NCBI GenBank assembly: GCA_046302715.1
Contig: JBKCHQ010000157.1
Location: 1-7,649 of the forward strand
Direction: 5' to 3'
Origin: CAMCXT01 sp046302715
Lineage (GTDB): Bacteria; Bacteroidota; Bacteroidia; M30B66
DNA: 7,649 nt
Shown piece by piece: positions 1 to 6,314 of this stretch. The notes below the pieces were generated by a model that was given only the letters and a program-made list of their open reading frames with translations, ran no database searches and was not told the origin of the DNA. Position numbers and translations under genes: made by a program. Within the stretch, counting starts at the first letter, position 1, and every line of letters begins with the position of its first letter.

Positions 1-1756
1 CCGTTTTTCGGTCCATTCGGTTTAAACCGCCCCCGTAGGTTCCTACCCAGAAAAACCCCAGTTCGTCTTCGCAAATTGAAATAACGCTGTTATGCGACAA
101 ACTGCTGGTATCACCATTGATTTTCTTGTATGCTTTAAATGTGTTTTTAGCGCGATCAAATTCAACAATGCCGCCCCCAAGCGTTCCCGCCCATAAGCGG
201 CCAAAACGGTCTTCGGTAATGCAATATATACTGTTGCTGATTTGGTTATCGGTTACCGATTTATCGGGGCGATGGAGTATAAAACTGCCCGAATCGGGGT
301 TAAAAAGCAACAGTCCTTTGCGATTACCCGCCCAAAGATTTCCATCACGGCTCTGATACACCGTATTAATCTCGTTATTTGGAGAATTAGGGTTAAACGG
401 ATCAAAGCGGTAAATCACTTTTACTCTACCCAGGTTTTGATCGAACAATAAAAGGCCGTTGGAGCAGCCTACCCACATACGTTCTTTTTTATCGAAAAGA
501 ATGCATTTAATATCATTTGATGCAGCATTGGCGCCTACCGATTGAGCAGGATAATAGCGTGAATATTTGCGGCTTTGGGCTTCGTAACGGTTGAGGCCAT
601 CGCGCGTGCCTACCCAAAGTTTACCGTCAGCACTTTCGGCAAAACAAGTAACGTTATTGTTCGATAGACTGCCAAAATCCTCGGGGGCACGCTGTATTTT
701 TTGAAAACGACCGCTTAGCTTGCTGTAGAGATTGATGCCCTCCGTTGTTACCAGCCAAACAAGGCCGCTGCGATCTTTAAATAAATGGGTTACATCATTG
801 CTGAGGATGGAACTCGGTTTTGTAGGATCGTGGAATATTTGTTCAAACGTATTTTTAGCAGAATTAAAAATATTAACCCCTTCGTTGGTTGCAATCCAAA
901 CGGTACCGTCATCCTGCGGAGCAACATCATAAACCGTATTGCTGCTTAACGCATCTTTTCTGCCGGGAATATTTTGGAATGAAGTAAAGCGACCTGTTTT
1001 TCGATCAAGCATTTTGAGGCCATCGTCAAAAGTTCCGAGCCAAATATTCCCATTTGCATCTTCGTTAATGCAGGTAACGTTTAAGGAAGGAGTGTTGGTA
1101 TCGTCGGTTTTAATTTGTGTAAACCTCAGGCTTTCGGTTTCTAACTTATTAAGGCCACGTCGGGTTCCAAGCCAGATATCGCCCTTAGAATCTTCATACA
1201 ATACGTTAATGTAATTGCTCGAAACGGTACTCGCGTCTGTGCTCGAAGCAGCAAATGACTTAAACTTGCCCGTTTGTGGTGTAAAAAGATCAACCCCACC
1301 GCCGAAAGTCCCCACCCAAATTCTTCCTTGACGGTCTTCCGTTATTGCCCTAACATCATTATTGGATAGGGTATGGATGTTTCGGGGATCGTGCCGGTAA
1401 CGGGTAAAAATCCCCGTTTTGGGATTATAGCTGTTGAGTCCGCCCCAAGTCCCAATCCAAATCACACCGTTTTTAGCGGCATACACTGCATTTACTGAGT
1501 TGTGCGACAAACTATTGGTTTCGCGTGGATCGTGTTTAAATTGTTTTACCGAAAAACCATCGAAGCGAAAGAGGCCGTTGCTGGTGCCAAACCAGATGTA
1601 TCCTTCTACATCTTGTGCATGCGATGTAATATTGCTTTGAAACATCCATTTATGCGTCGAAATACGTTCGAACACATAATTTAGGTTTTGCGAATATCCC
1701 TGAATGGCAGCCAGCAGGGCAACCAGAAAAAAGAGAAATGTTGGTTTAAGCCTCAT
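1..1756 (-). CDS. Two-component regulator propeller sensor protein, N-terminal part (runs off left edge)
   Basis: Reading leftward from the ATG at 1756-1754, the frame is open for 585 codons to the window edge with no stop, so the C-terminus is missing. Residues 1-23 form a signal peptide: basic 'MRLK', a hydrophobic stretch, then 'GYSQ', a typical Bacteroidota cleavage end. The remainder is repeats of about 47 residues, each with an [I/V/L]W-[V/I/L/A]-G-T-x-x-G-[L/G] core. The core Trp is at residues 55, 100, 147, 195, 239, 287, 334, 381, 428, 475, 522 and 570. These are Reg_prop blades. In this family two seven-bladed propellers are usually followed by a Y_Y_Y domain, a membrane helix and an output module (histidine kinase, often with receiver and AraC domains, or a LuxR-type domain). 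Twelve of about fourteen blades are visible. The output type and ligand are unknown; many relatives sense polysaccharide fragments. An upstream in-frame ATG is followed by a stop, which supports this start. Confidence 0.93.
   Translation of the reverse strand, partial: MRLKPTFLFFLVALLAAIQGYSQNLNYVFERISTHKWMFQSNITSHAQDVEGYIWFGTSNGLFRFDGFSVKQFKHDPRETNSLSHNSVNAVYAAKNGVIWIGTWGGLNSYNPKTGIFTRYRHDPRNIHTLSNNDVRAITEDRQGRIWVGTFGGGVDLFTPQTGKFKSFAASSTDASTVSSNYINVLYEDSKGDIWLGTRRGLNKLETESLRFTQIKTDDTNTPSLNVTCINEDANGNIWLGTFDDGLKMLDRKTGRFTSFQNIPGRKDALSSNTVYDVAPQDDGTVWIATNEGVNIFNSAKNTFEQIFHDPTKPSSILSNDVTHLFKDRSGLVWLVTTEGINLYSKLSGRFQKIQRAPEDFGSLSNNNVTCFAESADGKLWVGTRDGLNRYEAQSRKYSRYYPAQSVGANAASNDIKCILFDKKERMWVGCSNGLLLFDQNLGRVKVIYRFDPFNPNSPNNEINTVYQSRDGNLWAGNRKGLLLFNPDSGSFILHRPDKSVTDNQISNSIYCITEDRFGRLWAGTLGGGIVEFDRAKNTFKAYKKINGDTSSLSHNSVISICEDELGFFWVGTYGGGLNRMDRKT
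2..1610 (-). repeat. Tandem array of twelve ~47-residue propeller blades
   Basis: Within the sensor gene the blade cores recur every 44-48 codons (about 141 bases). The similarity reaches the DNA level in places: plus-strand stretches at 91-109 and 1501-1519 share the core 'tgcgacaaact', both encoding the 'LSHNS' segment that precedes a blade core. These are protein-coding internal repeats from blade duplication, not mobile or intergenic repeats. Confidence 0.85.
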
Positions 1757-1871
1757 CGGTAGAAGCAGCAAGTTAATAAGATTGTAGGTTACGGAACCCT
1801 GCGTTAAAAGTTTTTTATGCAATGACACAATAAGGTAAAAAGGGTGCCGTTATTTCATCATAAAAACGCCT

Positions 1872-2066
1872 ATGAATACAACTCCTACTTTTAATGATTT
1901 AATCCACGCTCTCTTTAACGACGATCTTGACCAATATGCGCATGCTGACGATTTTGGTTCTGATCCAAGTGAAAAAACAGTAGAACGTCTGCTTAATTTT
2001 TCGAAAGCGTTAGGGATTAAAAAGACTTCGATCGAAGGTCTTTCGGTCGAAACGGTGCTTAATTAA
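1872..2066 (+). CDS. Small uncharacterised protein, 64 residues
   Basis: I do not recognise this protein. It begins 'MNTTPTFNDLIHALFNDDL', has an acidic N-terminal half rich in Asp, then a likely helix around 'PSEKTVERLLNFSKALGIKK' and ends 'VETVLN'. It has no signal peptide, membrane segment or cysteine, so it is probably cytoplasmic. Support for a real gene is contextual: it starts 115 bases from the divergent sensor gene, is not a shadow of another gene, and its stop is followed 16 bases later by a strong intrinsic terminator. It therefore looks like a complete single-gene transcription unit. The helical C-terminal part (roughly residues 33-50) could pack against a partner or dimerise, but that is only inference. 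No Shine-Dalgarno is seen; the bases before the ATG are A-rich. Confidence 0.72.
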   Translation: MNTTPTFNDLIHALFNDDLDQYAHADDFGSDPSEKTVERLLNFSKALGIKKTSIEGLSVETVLN

Positions 2067-2082
2067 GCTGTTGTTTTTTCGG

Positions 2083-2115
2083 ATCCCGGTCTTTGCACAA
2101 AGGTCGGGATTTTTT
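2083..2115 (+). terminator. Strong intrinsic terminator after the 64-residue protein gene
   Basis: An inverted repeat from 2083 to 2110 can pair over 12 consecutive positions (two are G-T) with a four-base loop (GCAC), and a T run follows directly at 2110-2115. It lies 16 bases after the stop at 2066 and points rightward. It separates the small gene from nth. Confidence 0.9.
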
Positions 2116-2143
2116 ATTGGAATAAAATGATAACGTGCTACGG

Positions 2144-2175
2144 TTTGAGTCCGTCAAAAATTTGAACGTATTTTG
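2144..2175 (+). promoter_or_regulatory. Possible Bacteroidota-type promoter for nth
   Basis: A TTTG at 2144-2147 is followed 21 bases later by TATTTTG (2169-2175), one base short of the TAnnTTTG -7 consensus known in Bacteroidota. The spacer is slightly long. Transcription would begin almost at the ATG (2182), giving little or no leader. The preceding terminator means nth needs its own promoter somewhere in 2116-2181. Confidence 0.35.
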
Positions 2176-2181
2176 TTCTCC

Positions 2182-2880
2182 ATGAAAACCGAAGAACGCT
2201 ATCGTTTTGTAATTAACTATTTCAAAGACCATCATCCTAATGCTGAAACCGAACTTCAGTACAGCTCGCCTTTTGAGCTGCTGGTTGCGGTAATATTATC
2301 GGCTCAGTGCACCGATAAGCGGGTAAATATGATTACACCGGCTTTGTTTTCGAGGTTTCCGGATGCCGAAACACTTTCTGAGGCCTCGGTGGATGAGGTT
2401 TTTAATTACATACGCTCTATATCATATCCCAACAACAAAGCAAAGCACCTGGTAGGGATGGCAAAGATGCTCTTGACGGATTTTAATGGAGTGATTCCTG
2501 AAAAAGTAGCAGAACTTGAAAAGCTGCCGGGTGTAGGTCGTAAAACGGCAAATGTAATTGCCTCGGTGGTCTTTAATCAACCTGCGATGGCAGTTGATAC
2601 ACATGTTTTTAGGGTGTCGGCCCGACTTGGCTTAACAAAAAAGGCACGTAATCCTAAACACGCAGAAGAGCAACTGGTTAAATATATTCCAAAGGAGTTG
2701 ATAGCCGTGGCGCATCACTGGCTCATTTTACATGGGCGCTACGTTTGCAAAGCCCGCAAGCCCGAATGCACACCCTGCGGCCTGAAAGAGATGTGTATGT
2801 ACTATATGAACGCGCAAAAAAATCGACAAAAATTGCTGCCTCATAGCAAAACAAAAGGTAAATCAGGCGTGTTTTGTTGA
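2182..2880 (+). CDS. nth: Endonuclease III (DNA glycosylase/AP lyase)
   Basis: The 232-residue product is a bifunctional base-excision repair enzyme: it removes oxidised pyrimidines from DNA and nicks the abasic site. The helix-hairpin-helix 'LPGVGRKTANV' is at about 115-125, with the Schiff-base lysine K121 and catalytic aspartate D139 in 'VDTHVFRV' (K120 and D138 in E. coli). The [4Fe-4S] ligands are C189, C196, C199 and C205 with the canonical 6-2-5 spacing. The length is slightly above the E. coli 211 residues, owing to a basic C-terminal extension ('KNRQKLLPHSKTKGKSGVFC'). I chose the ATG at 2182 over an in-frame TTG at 2173 because the TTG overlaps the likely -7 element and the added residues are not family-like. 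bcp begins 19 bases after the stop, suggesting one transcript. Confidence 0.97.
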   Translation: MKTEERYRFVINYFKDHHPNAETELQYSSPFELLVAVILSAQCTDKRVNMITPALFSRFPDAETLSEASVDEVFNYIRSISYPNNKAKHLVGMAKMLLTDFNGVIPEKVAELEKLPGVGRKTANVIASVVFNQPAMAVDTHVFRVSARLGLTKKARNPKHAEEQLVKYIPKELIAVAHHWLILHGRYVCKARKPECTPCGLKEMCMYYMNAQKNRQKLLPHSKTKGKSGVFC

Positions 2881-2899
2881 GAAAGAAACCTCATCATAT

Positions 2900-3349
2900 A
2901 TGTCAACATTAAAAAAAGGCGATAAAGCGCCAGATTTTTCGTCGGAAGATCAAAACGGTAAAAAAGTTTCATTGGCCGACTACAGCGGTAAAAAGTTGGT
3001 TCTGTATTTTTATCCTAAGGACGATACGCCCGGTTGTACAGCACAGGCTTGTAATTTAAGAGACCATTACGATGCCTTAATAAAAAAGGGCTATCATATT
3101 TTGGGGGTGAGCCCCGACAGTGGAAAATCGCACCTCAAGTTTATTGCGAAATATAACCTCCCCTTTGATTTATTGGCAGATACCGACCATTCACTGGCGC
3201 AGAAATTCGGAGTTTACGGACTTAAAAAATTTATGGGACGCGAATATATGGGGATTAACCGAACGACATTTTTAATTGACGAGAATGGCGTCATAAACGA
3301 GGTTATATCGAAAGTGGATACCAAGGCGCATTCTGCCCAAATTCTTTAG
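2900..3349 (+). CDS. bcp: Thiol peroxidase, Bcp/PrxQ-type peroxiredoxin
   Basis: This 149-residue cytoplasmic peroxiredoxin reduces hydrogen peroxide and organic hydroperoxides, normally recycled by thioredoxin. The AhpC/TSA fold is evident from 'GDKAPDF' near the N-terminus and 'LVLYFYPKDDTPGCT'. The peroxidatic cysteine is C46 within 'TPGCT', preceded by T43, and the resolving cysteine is C51, five residues on as in E. coli Bcp (C45/C50). The active-site arginine is likely R121 in 'GINRTTFLID'. The end 'KVDTKAHSAQIL' matches the usual Bcp C-terminus, so the protein is complete. It lies 19 bases after nth and is probably co-transcribed with it, coupling peroxide removal to repair of oxidised DNA. 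No strong terminator follows; an AT-rich inverted repeat lies in the gap before recA. Confidence 0.96.
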   Translation: MSTLKKGDKAPDFSSEDQNGKKVSLADYSGKKLVLYFYPKDDTPGCTAQACNLRDHYDALIKKGYHILGVSPDSGKSHLKFIAKYNLPFDLLADTDHSLAQKFGVYGLKKFMGREYMGINRTTFLIDENGVINEVISKVDTKAHSAQIL

Positions 3350-3383
3350 ACATCTACTTTATACGCATATTTTCAACCAAATG

Positions 3384-3410
3384 ATTGTTTAAAAATTAGT
3401 TTTTAACAAT
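3384..3410. repeat. AT-rich inverted repeat between bcp and recA
   Basis: ATTGTTTAAAAA (3384-3395) and TTTTTAACAAT (3400-3410) form an 11-pair hairpin with one bulged T and a four-base loop (TTAG). It sits just upstream of the proposed recA -33 element. It could be a weak terminator for nth-bcp, although it lacks a GC stem and a clean T tail, or an operator-like site for recA. The sequence cannot decide between these. Confidence 0.45.
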
Positions 3411-3413
3411 TGT

Positions 3414-3442
3414 TTTGGGCATTAATTTTTTGACGTATTTTG
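3414..3442 (+). promoter_or_regulatory. Probable recA promoter, Bacteroidota -33/-7 type
   Basis: TTTG at 3414-3417, an 18-base spacer, then TATTTTG at 3436-3442, close to TAnnTTTG. The predicted start near 3449 leaves a leader of about 30 bases before the ATG at 3481. The 131-base gap after bcp leaves room for this independent promoter. No CTG-N10-CAG or GAAC-type LexA box is visible in the gap. Confidence 0.5.
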
Positions 3443-3480
3443 TGGCATGTTTAAAATTTAACCTTCTTTAATTTCAATTT

Positions 3481-4479
3481 ATGAATACGGACAAACTCAA
3501 AGCGCTACAGGTAATCATTGATAAAATTGACAAGACATATGGCAAAGGCACCATTATGAAAATGGGCGATCAGGCGGTAGAGCCTACCGATGTAATTTCA
3601 TCCGGTTCGGTTACGCTTGACCTTGCCTTAGGAGTTCAGGGATATCCCAAGGGGCGTATCATTGAAATTTACGGTCCGGAATCTTCGGGTAAAACAACTC
3701 TGGCCATACATGCCATTGCTCAAAGTCAGAAAGCGGGAGGAATCGCCGCAATCATTGATGCCGAACATGCCTTCGATCGTTACTATGCCGAAAAACTGGG
3801 TGTTGACGTGGAAAATTTGCTTATCTCTCAGCCCGATAACGGGGAGCAAGCGCTAGAAATTGCTGATAATCTTATTCGTTCGGGAGCTATTGATATTATT
3901 GTGATTGACTCTGTGGCAGCACTTACACCCAAGAGCGAAATAGAGGGCGAAATGGGCGATTCAAAAATGGGATTACAAGCACGCCTTATGTCGCAGGCAT
4001 TACGTAAGCTTACGGCCACCATTAGCAGAACAGGCTGCACCTGCATCTTTATTAACCAGCTGCGTGAAAAAATCGGCGTTATGTTTGGCAACCCCGAAAC
4101 TACTACCGGTGGTAATGCGCTTAAGTTTTATGCTTCCATCCGTTTAGACATTCGTCGTATTGGGCAGATTAAAGATGGTGAATCGGTGGTGGGTAACCGC
4201 ACCCGTGTTAAAGTGGTGAAGAATAAAGTGGCACCTCCTTTCCGTACTGCTGAATTCGACATTATTTACGGTGAAGGCATTTCGCGAATTGGCGAGTTGA
4301 TTGATTTGGGCGTTGAGCACAACATCGTTAAGAAGAGCGGATCTTGGTTCAGCTTCGAAGATACCAAGCTGGGACAAGGCCGCGATGCGGTGAAGCAGCT
4401 TCTTCTTGATAACCCTGAACTGGCCGAGCAAATCGAATCACGTATTATAGATGCGGTTAAAGGCGCGGTTTTGGCGTAA
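3481..4479 (+). CDS. recA: Recombinase RecA
   Basis: The 332-residue product is the ATP-dependent strand-exchange protein that forms filaments on single-stranded DNA in recombinational repair. Walker A is 'GPESSGKT' at 65-72; the catalytic glutamate is E95 in 'DAEHAFD'; Walker B is 'IDIIVIDS' ending at D143/S144; the allosteric glutamine is Q193 in 'NQLR'. Loop L1 lies at about 153-161 ('EIEGEMGD') and loop L2 at about 202-212 ('FGNPETTTGG'). Two differences from E. coli RecA (353 residues) are visible: 'AEHAFD' where 'AEHALD' is commoner, and a C-terminus that stops at 'DAVKGAVLA' with no acidic tail. In E. coli that tail restrains activity. The gene appears to be transcribed alone, with its own promoter upstream and a terminator 38 bases after the stop. 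Confidence 0.99.
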   Translation: MNTDKLKALQVIIDKIDKTYGKGTIMKMGDQAVEPTDVISSGSVTLDLALGVQGYPKGRIIEIYGPESSGKTTLAIHAIAQSQKAGGIAAIIDAEHAFDRYYAEKLGVDVENLLISQPDNGEQALEIADNLIRSGAIDIIVIDSVAALTPKSEIEGEMGDSKMGLQARLMSQALRKLTATISRTGCTCIFINQLREKIGVMFGNPETTTGGNALKFYASIRLDIRRIGQIKDGESVVGNRTRVKVVKNKVAPPFRTAEFDIIYGEGISRIGELIDLGVEHNIVKKSGSWFSFEDTKLGQGRDAVKQLLLDNPELAEQIESRIIDAVKGAVLA

Positions 4480-4516
4480 TCCAGTCGTTCGGTTAGTAAA
4501 CACAAACTTACCTTCT

Positions 4517-4546
4517 AAAAAGTCTCTGCTTGTCGGGGGCTTTTTT
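4517..4546 (+). terminator. Intrinsic terminator after recA
   Basis: AAAAAGTCTC (4517-4526) can pair with GGGGGC followed by T's (4535-4546), including two G-T pairs, with a loop of about eight bases. The 'AAAAAGTC...GGGGGCTTTTTT' form is typical of strong terminators. It lies 38 bases past the recA stop. Confidence 0.82.
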
Positions 4547-4547
4547 G

Positions 4548-4576
4548 TTTGTTTATAGTTGCATGTTATACCTTCG
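4548..4576 (+). promoter_or_regulatory. Possible promoter for the TPR lipoprotein gene
   Basis: TTTG at 4548-4551, 17 bases, then TAccTTCG at 4569-4576, one mismatch from TAnnTTTG. It begins directly after the recA terminator T run and would give a leader of about 80 bases. A second, weaker -7-like box (TTTCTTTG, 4626-4633) lies closer to the start and is an alternative. Confidence 0.38.
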
Positions 4577-4662
4577 CGCATACGTTTAAAAGGCCACGTT
4601 AAACGTTCGATTCAAAAAATTACAATTTCTTTGCCTATCGCAATTACCCCGAAACTACTAAA

Positions 4663-5649
4663 ATGACCAGAGTCCAAACGCTAGTATTGTTTTTATCAGT
4701 TTTACTTTTTCTAATGTATGCCTGCGGTGGAAACACCTATAATCTTAAAAGCTTGGAAGGCATGAACGCTGCAATTGAGGCAAACCCCACCGACACGGCC
4801 GCTCGTTTTGCCCGTGCACGGTATTACCAAACCAAAGGAAAAACCGATTCGGCGCTTGCCGATATACAGGTACTGCTCAAAACAGATTCTACTAATGTGC
4901 ATTATTTCCTCACCGCGGCCGATCTTTATTTGATGTCGAACAAAACGCGTTATACCCGTCAAGCCCTATTGCGCGCCGTTAGCCTCAACAGCGAAATGGT
5001 AGAGCCTCACATGAAGCTGGCCGAATTGTATCTATACGTGCAAATGCGTCAAGAAGCCATTAATGAGCTTAATGAGGTGCTTAAACGCAATGTTAAAAAC
5101 CCCAAAGCCTATTATCTGAAAGGCATGATATACAAAGAGAGTGGCGATACAAGCCTTGCTATTTCATCATTTTTAACCACTACCGAACAAGATAAAAACT
5201 ATGCGTTAGCCTATGAACAGCTCGGTTTAATTTATGCAGGCCGAGGCGACAAGCGCTGTGTAGATTTTTATCAAAACGCTTTGCGCATCAACCCCTCGAA
5301 TTCGCTTACCCGTTATAATTTGGGATATTTTTATCAATTGCAGGCAGACACTGCAAGTGCACTTAAAGAATACAGAGAAATTACCCGACTAGACCCTCGG
5401 TTTCCTTATGCGCCCTACAATATTGGCTTTATAATTTTTGAAGAACAAGGCAATCCGAAAGCGGCACTTCCTTATTTTTTACAAGCCATGTCGGCTAAAC
5501 CCGACTATTTTGAAGCAGTGTACATGTCGGGGTTTTGCAATGAAAAACTGGGAAATCCAGAACTGGCCATTCGCGATTACGAGCAGGCCCTAAAGATAAA
5601 TCCCGACTACGAACTTGCTCAAACGGCACTGGCGCGTTTGAAAAAGTAA
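4663..5649 (+). CDS. TPR-repeat lipoprotein
   Basis: The 328-residue product starts with a lipoprotein signal: 'MTRVQ', a hydrophobic run from about 6 to 19, and 'MYAC' with the lipidated cysteine at C21 followed by 'GGN'. No acidic surface-export pattern follows the cysteine, so it probably faces the periplasm. The rest is about eight tetratricopeptide repeats, roughly at 51-84, 86-116, 117-149, 150-183, 184-217, 220-252, 254-287 and 289-322. The last ones are clearest, with the repeat-ending 'INP' and 'LDP' patterns. TPR proteins are scaffolds for protein partners and have no catalytic residues; this repertoire does not identify a partner, so no function is assigned. The gene is flanked upstream by the recA terminator. 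The rhomboid gene starts 47 bases after its stop, so read-through into that operon is possible. Confidence 0.9.
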   Translation: MTRVQTLVLFLSVLLFLMYACGGNTYNLKSLEGMNAAIEANPTDTAARFARARYYQTKGKTDSALADIQVLLKTDSTNVHYFLTAADLYLMSNKTRYTRQALLRAVSLNSEMVEPHMKLAELYLYVQMRQEAINELNEVLKRNVKNPKAYYLKGMIYKESGDTSLAISSFLTTTEQDKNYALAYEQLGLIYAGRGDKRCVDFYQNALRINPSNSLTRYNLGYFYQLQADTASALKEYREITRLDPRFPYAPYNIGFIIFEEQGNPKAALPYFLQAMSAKPDYFEAVYMSGFCNEKLGNPELAIRDYEQALKINPDYELAQTALARLKK

Positions 5650-5661
5650 GGCAGAATTTTC

Positions 5662-5692
5662 TTGCATCGGCATCACGCCGCACCTATCTTTA
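5662..5692 (+). promoter_or_regulatory. Possible promoter for the rhomboid operon
   Basis: TTG at 5662-5664, 20 bases, then TATCTTTA at 5685-5692, one mismatch from TAnnTTTG. The -7-like box ends only four bases before the ATG at 5697, so transcription would begin at or just inside the start codon. The operon could instead be read from the TPR gene upstream. Confidence 0.35.
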
Positions 5693-5696
5693 CCGC

Positions 5697-6314
5697 ATGC
5701 CATCGCTCACGCTGCCTATAATCATTGCCACATCGGCTTTTTCAATTCTTGCCTTTAGCAAGACCGAGCTCATGGCGCGCTACCAATTTAATGCGTATAT
5801 GATTCATAAGCGCCGCCAATGGTATCGTTTCTTTTCGCATGCCTTATTGCATGCCGATTGGATGCATTTAATCATTAATATGGTGGTGCTGTTCTCCTTC
5901 GGAGCGAGTACCGAATATCATTTTAATGGCTACCTAAAAAACTCAGGCACTTTGGCATATCTGGGCCTTTATGTTTCATCGGTATTCGTATCCTCATTAA
6001 GTACGTATTTCAAGCATAAAAACAATCCATCCTATAATGCAGTAGGTGCAAGCGGAGCTGTTTCCGCAGTACTTTTTGCGCATGTGCTCTTTTCGCCTTT
6101 TAGCAAGGTGTATCTATACGGCTTGTTGCCGCTCTCCTCTTTACTTTGGGCAGTGCTGTATGTAGCTTACAGTGTTTGGAGCAGCCGTAATGCCTCCGAC
6201 AATGTAAATCACGATGCCCACCTTTGGGGCGGATTATATGGCGTACTTTATTGTATTGTGGTATGTCCGGGGGCTTTATCGTCATTTTTATTTCAATTAG
6301 AGCATCTCCGATGA
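5697..6314 (+). CDS. Rhomboid-family intramembrane serine protease
   Basis: The 205-residue inner-membrane protein belongs to the rhomboid family, which cleaves transmembrane segments of substrate proteins within the bilayer. About six hydrophobic segments are visible (near 3-21, 53-72, 86-104, 117-137, 139-160 and 176-199). The catalytic serine is S119 in 'GASG' and its partner histidine is H175 in 'HDAHLWGG' (GlpG S201/H254). The oxyanion-side residues H57 and N61 are in 'MHLIIN' (GlpG H150/N154), and 'WYR' at 42-44 matches the conserved W-R of loop 1. All catalytic positions are intact, so it is predicted to be active. There is no N-terminal cytoplasmic domain, so it is a minimal six-helix form. 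The substrate is unknown. Its stop overlaps the next gene's start as ATGA (6311-6314), implying translational coupling. Confidence 0.94.
   Translation: MPSLTLPIIIATSAFSILAFSKTELMARYQFNAYMIHKRRQWYRFFSHALLHADWMHLIINMVVLFSFGASTEYHFNGYLKNSGTLAYLGLYVSSVFVSSLSTYFKHKNNPSYNAVGASGAVSAVLFAHVLFSPFSKVYLYGLLPLSSLLWAVLYVAYSVWSSRNASDNVNHDAHLWGGLYGVLYCIVVCPGALSSFLFQLEHLR

Noticed and set aside
117..1684. Several plus-strand open frames of 60-91 codons opposite the sensor gene
   Set aside because: They lie antisense to the continuous minus-strand frame with its signal peptide and regular propeller repeats; their sequences are low-complexity translations with no family features.
1..1756. CRISPR-like or satellite repeat from the regular ~141-base period
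   Set aside because: The period is a coding propeller-blade repeat that diverges at DNA level and keeps one open frame; there are no identical repeats with unique spacers.
2173..2181. TTG start for nth three codons upstream
   Set aside because: It overlaps the probable -7 element, and the ATG at 2182 begins a normal Nth N-terminus.
3350..3480. LexA/SOS box upstream of recA
   Set aside because: I looked for CTG-N10-CAG and GAAC-type palindromes in the gap and saw neither.
3628..4505. Minus-strand and alternative-frame open stretches across recA
   Set aside because: They are shadows of the unmistakable recA coding frame and show no start signal or domain.
6224..6310. Upstream in-frame start extending the HAD phosphatase by 29 residues
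   Set aside because: The extra residues are encoded within the rhomboid C-terminus and precede the motif-I strand, whereas the ATG at 6311 gives the standard family N-terminus and an ATGA overlap.
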